From contig JAZRKE010000043.1 of assembly GCA_045646145.1 (NCBI GenBank), positions 1 to 8,626 on the forward strand: a stretch of 8,626 nt of DNA. Direction: 5' to 3'. The notes beneath the pieces are model-generated. The model did not search any database. It worked only from the letters and a program-made list of their open reading frames with translations, and was not told where the DNA came from. How positions within the stretch are numbered: the stretch's first letter is position 1; every line of letters starts with the position of its first letter. The translations under genes were made by a program, and so were the position numbers. Source of the DNA: SIG565 sp045646145. Its GTDB lineage: Bacteria > Bacillota > Clostridia > Oscillospirales > Acutalibacteraceae. Positions 1 to 5,333 of this stretch are shown in pieces.

Positions 1-1173
1 CTGACCGTCTCTTGTTCCGCTTCTTCCCTCAAAATTACGATTAAAGGTGCGAAGTGATACACCTGCAGAATTCGGCGAAAAGCCCATACCGATACATGGT
101 CCGCAAGCACACTCGAGCAGTCTTGCACCCGAGGCTAAAATATCAGACAACGCACCGCAATCGGAAAGCATTGAAAGCACCTGTTTAGAGCCTGGGGACA
201 CCGAAAGGCTGACAGAGGGCTGAATAACCTTACCTTTGAGCATTGCTGCTACCTTTAACATATCAAAAAGAGAGGAATTGGTACAAGAGCCTATGCAGAC
301 CTGGTCAACCTTGACACCCTTAAGACTTTCTACCGTTACTACGTTATCGGGGCTATGCGGACAGGCAATTAAAGGCTTTAACTCTGATAAGTTAATATCG
401 ATAATTCTGTCATACTCTGCGTCGGCATCGCTTGAAAGGGCTACATAGTCCTCTTCTCTGCCCTGAGCCTTTAAGAATTCGTATGTAATTTCATCAGACG
501 GGAAAATTGAGGTTGTCGCACCGAGCTCGGTGCCCATATTGGTAATGGTGGCGCGTTCAGGCACGGACAGTGTTTTAACGCCCTCTCCACCCCATTCAAT
601 TATAGCGCCTACGCCGCCTTTAACCGATAAAATTCTAAGTATCTCCAGACTTACATCCTTAGATGTTACAAAGGGACGAAGCTTACCCGTTAAATTCACC
701 TTGAACATTTTAGGCATTGTGATATAGTAAGCGCCGCCGCCCATTGCTACGGCAACGTCAAGTCCGCCCGCACCGAAAGCGAGCATACCTATACCGCCGC
801 CTGTTGGTGTATGGCTATCAGAACCTATTAGGGTTTTACCGGGTATGCCAAAACGCTCGAGATGTACCTGATGGCAAATACCGTTACCGGGACGAGAAAA
901 ATAAAGTCCGTGTTTTTTTGCAACGCTCTGAATATAGCGGTGGTCATCGGCATTCTCAAAGCCCGACTGTAAAGTATTATGGTCGATATAAGCAACACTT
1001 TTTTCGGTTTTTACACGATCGATCCCCATAGTTTCAAACTCTAAGTATGCCATAGTTCCCGTGGCATCCTGAGTTAAGGTCTGATCAATTCTAAGAGCTA
1101 TTTCCTGCCCTACTATCATTTCGCCCTCAATAAGATGTGCTTTAATAATTTTCTGTGCTATAGTTAAACCCAT
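1..1173 (-). CDS. Aconitate hydratase, N-terminal 391 residues (3' end beyond window)
   Basis: Fe-S hydro-lyase that isomerises citrate to isocitrate through cis-aconitate in the cytoplasm. Reading from ATG at 1171-1173 the frame stays open to the window edge. Visible family landmarks are TQDATGTMA (Q35), the D64-H65 pair, H101 in GICHQVH, and GSDSHTPTGGG (D119-S120-H121). The three 4Fe-4S cysteines also fit: C297 in GSCTNSS, then C357 and C360 in CACGPCIGMG. The spacing resembles mitochondrial aconitase (C358, C421, C424). The sequence looks like the shorter clostridial aconitase type of about 640 residues, so roughly 250 residues including the swivelling C-terminal domain would be missing. 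The related 3-isopropylmalate dehydratase large subunit is the main alternative; the TQDATGTMA motif and the citrate synthase neighbour favour aconitase. It starts 3 nt after the gntR stop, with a GAGG ribosome site inside the gntR 3' end, so it is probably cotranscribed. Confidence 0.9.
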   Translation of the reverse strand, partial: MGLTIAQKIIKAHLIEGEMIVGQEIALRIDQTLTQDATGTMAYLEFETMGIDRVKTEKSVAYIDHNTLQSGFENADDHRYIQSVAKKHGLYFSRPGNGICHQVHLERFGIPGKTLIGSDSHTPTGGGIGMLAFGAGGLDVAVAMGGGAYYITMPKMFKVNLTGKLRPFVTSKDVSLEILRILSVKGGVGAIIEWGGEGVKTLSVPERATITNMGTELGATTSIFPSDEITYEFLKAQGREEDYVALSSDADAEYDRIIDINLSELKPLIACPHSPDNVVTVESLKGVKVDQVCIGSCTNSSLFDMLKVAAMLKGKVIQPSVSLSVSPGSKQVLSMLSDCGALSDILASGARLLECACGPCIGMGFSPNSAGVSLRTFNRNFEGRSGTRDGQ

Positions 1174-1176
1174 TTT

Positions 1177-1818
1177 CTATTCCTCACTTAAAATACTCTG
1201 TTTGGCATTAGCGACATGTTTGCTTACAAGCTCTATCGCCTTTTTAATATCCTTTTCTTCGATAGCCTTTAAAATCTCCTTATGCTCTTCAATTGATTTT
1301 TCGGCTCTGCCTGAGTGCTCTATTGAAGCCTTGCGGAATTTTACTACCTTACGGTGAAGCGGCACCAAGGTTTCCTCTAAGATGTGGCTTCCGCAATTAT
1401 GGTAAATTGCCTCATGGAACTCGCTATCCTTACTGCTGATATTTGAAAAGTCCTTACGCGTTCCGTAAAACTCCTGAACATCGACAATATCACGGAGAAT
1501 TTTTAATGTATCTTCGGTCATATTTTCAATAAATCGTGTAATAGCCATGGCTTCAAGAGGCATGCGTATAGCGTAAATATCTATAAGGTCCTCTTTGGAA
1601 ATACCGAGCACTATCGTACCTCTTTGGGTTTCCTTAATTAGTTTTTCCTGAGCAAGACGGCGGAGTGCCTCTCTGACGGGTGTACGGCTGACACCTAACT
1701 CCTCCGATAGCTTAGTTTCGGTTAAAACCTCGCCGTATGAATATTTACCCGTTAAAATATCCTTCTCTAACTTTTCAAAAATCTGGTCTGCAAGGGAAAT
1801 ACTTCTATGCTGATACAT
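1177..1818 (-). CDS. GntR-family transcriptional regulator, FadR/FCD subfamily
   Basis: DNA-binding regulator of 213 residues. The N-terminal winged helix-turn-helix spans about residues 8-72, with the recognition segment LGVSRTPVREALRRLAQE at 41-58, which is diagnostic of GntR proteins. The C-terminal FCD effector domain (about 78-205) keeps the RxxxE pair (R85, E89) and the four usual metal ligands D131, H135, H179 and H201, so a metal-dependent carboxylate ligand is likely. It lies between the citrate synthase (13 nt upstream) and aconitase (3 nt downstream) genes, with its own strong ribosome site AGGAGAGGTG before ATG 1816-1818. That position implies local and probably autogenous control through the TTGTATA inverted repeats at 3224-3256. 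Citrate or another tricarboxylic acid as effector is inference from the neighbours. Family assignment is firm; target and ligand are not. Confidence 0.93.
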   Translation of the reverse strand: MYQHRSISLADQIFEKLEKDILTGKYSYGEVLTETKLSEELGVSRTPVREALRRLAQEKLIKETQRGTIVLGISKEDLIDIYAIRMPLEAMAITRFIENMTEDTLKILRDIVDVQEFYGTRKDFSNISSKDSEFHEAIYHNCGSHILEETLVPLHRKVVKFRKASIEHSGRAEKSIEEHKEILKAIEEKDIKKAIELVSKHVANAKQSILSEE

Positions 1819-1831
1819 AATTCACCTCTCC

Positions 1832-3199
1832 TTAAAACATTCCGCCCGAAAGCTCAGATATTTTACATTCAAGCTCGTGCGGAGTCAGGGCGGTCTGTCT
1901 GCCGTCCTCATACTCTTTATCTATCCACTCTTTTAAGGTGATAACTATCGGGTCACGTTTGGATAACTGGTCGGCGCCCTTCAAATTATAATTCTGATTA
2001 ATCCAATAGGCTATACCTGCAAGACCGCTTGTTTTACTTACCATTACCGAAGCGGGTTTGCTAAGCAACTTATCAGTATCGAAAATATTATAAATTTCCT
2101 CATCCTTTAAAAGTCCGTCAGCGTGTATACCTGCCTTCGTTACATTAAAACTCTTTCCTACAAAGGGTGTCATAGGTGGAATTGTGTAGCCGATTTCATT
2201 TTTAAAGTAATCAGCAATTTCGGTAATTACCGTGGGGTCCATACCGTCCATTGAGCCACGAAGAGAAGCATACTCAAACACCATTGCTTCAAGCGGAACG
2301 TTACCTGTACGCTCTCCGATACCGAGCAGTGAGCAGTTAACGGCGCTGGCACCATAAAGCCACGCTGTTGAGGCATTGGAAACGGCCTTATAGAAATCGT
2401 TATGACCGTGCCATTCGAGCATCTCACTCGGAACGTCGGAATAATGCTGAAGTCCATAGATAATACCCGGTACGCTTCTCGGCAGTGCTACCTCTGTATA
2501 GGGTACACCGTAGCCCATAGTGTCACATGCGCGTATTTTAACAGGAATTCCTGCATCGCGGGATAACTTCATAAGTTCATTTACAAAGGGCACAACAAAG
2601 CCATAAAAATCAGCTCTTGTTATATCCTCTAAATGACAGCGCGGCATTACTCCTGCCTCAAAAGCATCTGCAACCGCGGATAAATAAATATCCATAGCCT
2701 GTTTACGGGTTTTACCTAGTTTTTTGAATATGTGATAATCACTGCAAGAAACTAAAATTCCCGTTTCTCTTATTCCTAAATCACGAACAAGCTTAAAATC
2801 TTCTTTGCTCGCCCTTATCCAGGTTGTGATTTCGGGGAATTTGAGCCCTAAATCCATACATTTGTCAATAGCTTCCCTATCCTTTTTGCTGTATACAAAA
2901 AATTCGGTCTGACGAATAATCCCATAAGGTCCGCCAAGTTTTGAAAGCAGTTTATAGATATTAACTATTTGCTCAACGCTATATGGCTCTACCGACTGCT
3001 GTCCGTCACGAAGTGAAGTATCGGTAATCCAGATTTCCTCAGGCATACCCATAGGCACTCTGCGATGGTTAAAAGCTACCTTCGGCACATCGGTATAAGG
3101 GTACACATCACGATAAAGATTAGGCTCAGGAATATCCTGAAGGCTGTATTTATAGGATTTCTGCTCAAGCAAATTTGATTTTTTTGAAATTTCAAGCAT
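1832..3199 (-). CDS. Re-citrate synthase-like enzyme (HMGL / isopropylmalate-homocitrate synthase family)
   Basis: Condenses acetyl-CoA with a 2-oxo acid; I infer oxaloacetate, giving citrate. The 455-residue protein is a DRE-TIM metallolyase: ITDTSLRDGQQS near residues 58-69 carries the catalytic Arg-Asp, EWHGHNDF carries the metal pair H264/H266, and GIGERTGN is at 293-300. Stretches such as GGPYGIIRQTEFFVYSKKDR and TWIRASKEDFKLVRDLGI match my memory of the Clostridium kluyveri Re-citrate synthase lineage, often annotated as isopropylmalate or homocitrate synthase. It lacks the long C-terminal LeuA regulatory domain expected of a leucine-inhibited enzyme. I place the start at ATG 3197-3199, preceded by AAAGGGG with 8 nt spacing. 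An in-frame ATG 21 codons upstream (3260-3262) lies in the -35 box and is rejected. First gene of an operon with gntR and aconitase, which supports citrate synthesis over leucine or lysine synthesis. Confidence 0.82.
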   Translation of the reverse strand: MLEISKKSNLLEQKSYKYSLQDIPEPNLYRDVYPYTDVPKVAFNHRRVPMGMPEEIWITDTSLRDGQQSVEPYSVEQIVNIYKLLSKLGGPYGIIRQTEFFVYSKKDREAIDKCMDLGLKFPEITTWIRASKEDFKLVRDLGIRETGILVSCSDYHIFKKLGKTRKQAMDIYLSAVADAFEAGVMPRCHLEDITRADFYGFVVPFVNELMKLSRDAGIPVKIRACDTMGYGVPYTEVALPRSVPGIIYGLQHYSDVPSEMLEWHGHNDFYKAVSNASTAWLYGASAVNCSLLGIGERTGNVPLEAMVFEYASLRGSMDGMDPTVITEIADYFKNEIGYTIPPMTPFVGKSFNVTKAGIHADGLLKDEEIYNIFDTDKLLSKPASVMVSKTSGLAGIAYWINQNYNLKGADQLSKRDPIVITLKEWIDKEYEDGRQTALTPHELECKISELSGGMF

Positions 3200-3223
3200 A
3201 CTAAAATCCCCTTTCGCTGTTTT

Positions 3224-3256
3224 ATTGTATACAATTATACAAGTACACTTGTATAA
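3224..3256. promoter_or_regulatory. Double operator of TTGTATA inverted repeats, probable GntR site
   Basis: Two adjacent palindromes are visible. ATTGTATACAAT (3224-3235) is perfect. The second has perfect 10-bp arms, TTATACAAGT (3235-3244) and ACTTGTATAA (3247-3256), around a 2-bp AC centre. Between them they contain four copies of the 7-mer TTGTATA as two inverted pairs. The larger palindrome fills the -35/-10 spacer and enters the -10 box; the smaller covers the end of the -10 box and the predicted start of transcription. TTGTATACAA resembles sites used by FadR-type GntR regulators, and such a regulator is the second gene of this operon. Binding should block RNA polymerase, so repression is expected. 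Confidence 0.78.
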
Positions 3257-3262
3257 AGTCAA
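3234..3262 (-). promoter_or_regulatory. Sigma-A promoter of the citrate synthase-gntR-aconitase operon
   Basis: On the minus strand TTGACT (3262-3257) is followed after exactly 17 nt by a perfect TATAAT (3239-3234). Transcription would begin near 3227, leaving a leader of about 28 nt before ATG 3199. The boxes are embedded in the inverted repeats listed separately, so the promoter should be strong but repressible. This is inferred from consensus only. Confidence 0.85.
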
Positions 3263-3272
3263 TACAAAACCT

Positions 3273-3301
3273 AAAAAAATCCGCCTGAAAGGCGGATTTT
3301 T
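3273..3301 (-). terminator. Rho-independent terminator after the DUF5685-dnaJ-membrane protein operon
   Basis: Perfect 11-bp stem: AAAAATCCGCC (3275-3285) pairs with GGCGGATTTTT (3291-3301) across a 5-nt loop, followed on the minus strand by a run of seven T (3279-3273). It overlaps the last two bases of the membrane protein stop codon (3300-3302). It insulates the upstream operon from the citrate promoter, whose -35 box begins 11 nt further on. The stem is flanked by A on one side and T on the other, so it could also act on plus-strand transcripts, but no plus-strand gene ends here. Confidence 0.92.
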
Positions 3302-3833
3302 ATTTCAATTTAAGCATTTTTGCAATTTTTCTGTGAAGTCTGTAAAGATAGAGGTTTGCAACACGCACAAGCACTATATCGTAAAGGTAAAAGGTTATAT
3401 TCGCAAGAAGCAACAAAGCTATTAAAAATACTTTGCCAGATGCCTGAATATCTGCCATATAAATTCCAAATATACCTGCCAGTAGCCCATATACCGCAAA
3501 AACCGCAAGATTGAATACGGTGAATTTTAAAATATACTGAACCAACATATTTTTTATTCGTTCTATATGGGATTTCAAAATCGGATAATAGCCTAAAAAC
3601 AGAACAAACATAAGCCGTGCCTCAGGCTCGGCTAGGAGACAGGCTAATATACTCATTACAGCATATGTTCCCCACGCCCATTTAGCATCTATTTCAATAA
3701 GAACTATTAACATAATAAGTCCTGCAATAGCCGGCACGGCGTAGGTAAAATACGGAAAATAACTGAGCCACATAAAAGCCGTTCCGAGTGCTGCCATAAG
3801 CGCACAGAAGGCAATTTTAACGGTATTCTTCAT
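3300..3833 (-). CDS. Conserved six-segment membrane protein, possibly ECF-transporter S-component-like
   Basis: 177-residue integral membrane protein of unknown function. Hydrophobic segments lie near residues 7-26, 31-48, 52-68, 72-86, 104-126 and 134-157. Between the fourth and fifth is a polar stretch with GYYPILKSHIER (81-92), and the C-terminal tail RLHRKIAKMLKLK is strongly basic, suggesting a cytoplasmic C-terminus. The small size, six segments and an N-terminal ALMAALGTAF helix rich in alanine resemble substrate-binding S components of ECF transporters. No energising module or vitamin riboswitch is nearby, so this is only a fold-level suggestion. It starts 13 nt after the dnaJ-like stop with a weak ribosome site (TAGG), implying coupling to the upstream genes. 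Third and last gene of the operon, ending in a strong terminator. Confidence 0.8.
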   Translation of the reverse strand: MKNTVKIAFCALMAALGTAFMWLSYFPYFTYAVPAIAGLIMLIVLIEIDAKWAWGTYAVMSILACLLAEPEARLMFVLFLGYYPILKSHIERIKNMLVQYILKFTVFNLAVFAVYGLLAGIFGIYMADIQASGKVFLIALLLLANITFYLYDIVLVRVANLYLYRLHRKIAKMLKLK

Positions 3834-3846
3834 AAATTATTACCTA

Positions 3847-4446
3847 TTAGCAGCAAGGAACCAAATCGCCGCCACACATTTCACAGCAACAGTCAGCAAT
3901 GCAAAGAGAAGTGCAAGGGTCGCAGCTTACACAACCTCCCATATTAGGACTACTGGTATACGGATTGTACCGTCTGCCCGACTGCCTTGAAATTCGGTTG
4001 AAAGCCTCGCGGTATTCAGGATTATTAGGTTCCATTCTGCAGGCGGTTGAGAAGCTCGAATATGCTCCTTCAAACCAGCCGCGCTTATAAAGCACCGAAC
4101 CGTTTAAAAAATACCACTCGGCTGTGCGATTTGCTACAGGTACGCCGTCAAGCAACTCCTGAGCTTCCTCAAGTCGTGCCGAGAAAACAAGCTGACGGAT
4201 ATGGGCAAACTCGCCACTGCCTGTAGTATATCCACTCTTTGAACCACCTTTTCCCGAACGTCGAGAATTCATAATGGCATCATACGCTTCGTTTATCTCC
4301 TGCATTTTTTCGTGGGCCAAGTCTGAGAGTGGATTATCGGCATAATTATCGGGGTGATACTTACGCGCCAGTTCTCTGTAAGCCTTTTTAACTTCTTCAT
4401 CGGTGGCATTTTTATCCACACCTAAAACTACATACGGGTCGTTCAT
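3847..4446 (-). CDS. J-domain protein with TPR-like middle and cysteine-rich C-terminal tail
   Basis: Hsp70 co-chaperone-type protein of 199 residues. The J domain covers about 1-65, with the HPD motif at H31-P32-D33 that stimulates DnaK ATPase. A short Gly/Ser linker (62-79) follows. Residues 81-153 look like two TPR-type helical hairpins (ARLEEAQELLDGVP; WYFLNGSVLYKRGWFEGAY). The last 28 residues hold ten cysteines (172, 175, 178, 182, 186, 187, 188, 191, 198, 199), ending in GGDLVPCC. It lacks the Gly/Phe region, the four CxxCxGxG zinc repeats and the peptide-binding barrels of true DnaJ, so it is not the housekeeping chaperone. The tail may bind zinc or another metal, or carry disulfides or lipid; nothing in the sequence decides. 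Its ATG overlaps the upstream TGA by 4 nt, and its AAGGAG ribosome site lies inside that gene, indicating translational coupling. Confidence 0.9.
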   Translation of the reverse strand: MNDPYVVLGVDKNATDEEVKKAYRELARKYHPDNYADNPLSDLAHEKMQEINEAYDAIMNSRRSGKGGSKSGYTTGSGEFAHIRQLVFSARLEEAQELLDGVPVANRTAEWYFLNGSVLYKRGWFEGAYSSFSTACRMEPNNPEYREAFNRISRQSGRRYNPYTSSPNMGGCVSCDPCTSLCIADCCCEMCGGDLVPCC

Positions 4447-5270
4447 TTATTTAACTCCTTTTTAAAGGTATCCTCAAGTCCTAAACAAATTATATTGCCC
4501 AGGATATTTTTAAATTTACATATTTTTAAAAGTTCAAATGCATTTACTGCTTCGTTAATCGAAAAATACAACTGACGCTCGGCAAGAGCATATGCATCTT
4601 TCCTATTCTTTATTGGATTATATGCACCGCTTTTTTTATCCTTCTCTATGTCTGCAGCAGCGTCCAAAATATAGATATATCTGCCCATACAATATCCGAG
4701 TCTATCCAAAATGCGTTTTTGAGCATCGTCCTCAGAGCACATTTTAAAAAGTGAGGCGAGCATTTTAGCCGTTGGTTCAGCAGCTTTATCTATATCCTGA
4801 GTGTTTTCCCTTTCAACTACCTGCTGCCAAGCATCGTAATTTGAGAAGAGTTCATCTATCTGTGGATATTTTGCTCTGGATTTCTTGTAATTCGCTTTAA
4901 ACATCGGTTTCAGCGGCAAATATTTTAGCCTTTTAATACCCTTTTCATCCCTTAAATTATCAAGCAGTTTATAATACAAAAGCATTATGGCAGCGGAAGA
5001 CGAAAATTCAAATTCCTCGCCCGAAATTTCACAATAATTGCACTTTTTAATGGGATTAAAGGGACATCTACCCTGTTTTGTGGGACAGTCTGAATTATTT
5101 AATGAAGAATATAAAAGCGCTAAAAATACAAATTCGTAATTCAGGGTAAATCGGGCAAAAACACCGTAGCTTTTGCCGAGTTTTTTACACATTGAGCAAT
5201 AAAAAGAGCGATACAGTTCGTATTCCTTCATTCTCATTTCGGGTTTATAAGGCTTTATATATCCGAACAA
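4443..5270 (-). CDS. DUF5685 family protein, cysteine-rich, function unknown
   Basis: 275-residue soluble protein that I recognise as DUF5685 from its N-terminus FGYIKPYKPEMRMKEYELY. It begins at TTG 5268-5270; AGAGGAG seven nt upstream and the family-typical MFGY opening support that start, and no in-frame ATG precedes it. Six cysteines cluster early: C25-x2-C28, then C62, C69, C77 and C80 (DCPTKQGRCPFNPIKKCNYC), a plausible metal site. The rest appears all-helical, with two acidic motifs, KLLDNLRDEK (101-110) and LDAAADIEKDKKSGAYNP (202-219), whose D203/D207/D211 spacing suggests Mg2+ ligands on a helix. No experimentally established function is known to me. It is translationally coupled to the Cys-tailed J-domain protein, so the two products probably work together. 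A promoter is proposed in the gap after uvrA. Confidence 0.85.
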   Translation of the reverse strand: MFGYIKPYKPEMRMKEYELYRSFYCSMCKKLGKSYGVFARFTLNYEFVFLALLYSSLNNSDCPTKQGRCPFNPIKKCNYCEISGEEFEFSSSAAIMLLYYKLLDNLRDEKGIKRLKYLPLKPMFKANYKKSRAKYPQIDELFSNYDAWQQVVERENTQDIDKAAEPTAKMLASLFKMCSEDDAQKRILDRLGYCMGRYIYILDAAADIEKDKKSGAYNPIKNRKDAYALAERQLYFSINEAVNAFELLKICKFKNILGNIICLGLEDTFKKELNK

Positions 5271-5293
5271 AACACCACTCCTCTCACTTACAT

Positions 5294-5322
5294 TTTATAC
5301 ATTCAGGCAGTAAATTGGTGAA
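5294..5322 (-). promoter_or_regulatory. Candidate promoter of the DUF5685-dnaJ-membrane protein operon
   Basis: In the 63-nt gap after uvrA, the minus strand has TTCACC (5322-5317), a 17-nt spacer and TATAAA (5299-5294). The start of transcription would be near 5287, about 17 nt before the TTG start codon. The -35 box is a partial match. No hairpin terminator is visible after the uvrA stop, so read-through from uvrA is also possible. Confidence 0.5.
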
Positions 5323-5333
5323 TATAGTGTAAA

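Noticed and set aside
236..1031. Plus-strand open frames of 65-95 residues opposite aconitase
   Set aside because: They lie wholly antisense to a protein with intact aconitase motifs and have no recognisable domain.
3200..3256. Leader riboswitch or attenuator before the citrate synthase gene
   Set aside because: The predicted leader is only about 28 nt; the inverted repeats lie at or upstream of the transcript start, so they act as DNA sites.
3200..3262. Upstream in-frame ATG that would add 21 residues to the citrate synthase-like protein
   Set aside because: It lies in the -35 box, would sit upstream of the predicted transcript start, lacks a ribosome site, and encodes residues unlike the family; ATG 3199 has AAAGGGG at good spacing.
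3225..3514. Two plus-strand open frames crossing the terminator and the membrane protein gene
   Set aside because: They run through the operator and terminator or antisense to a coherent membrane protein, and lack ribosome sites.
5271..5333. Terminator after uvrA
   Set aside because: No GC-rich hairpin followed by T residues is present in the gap; only weak AT pairings were found.
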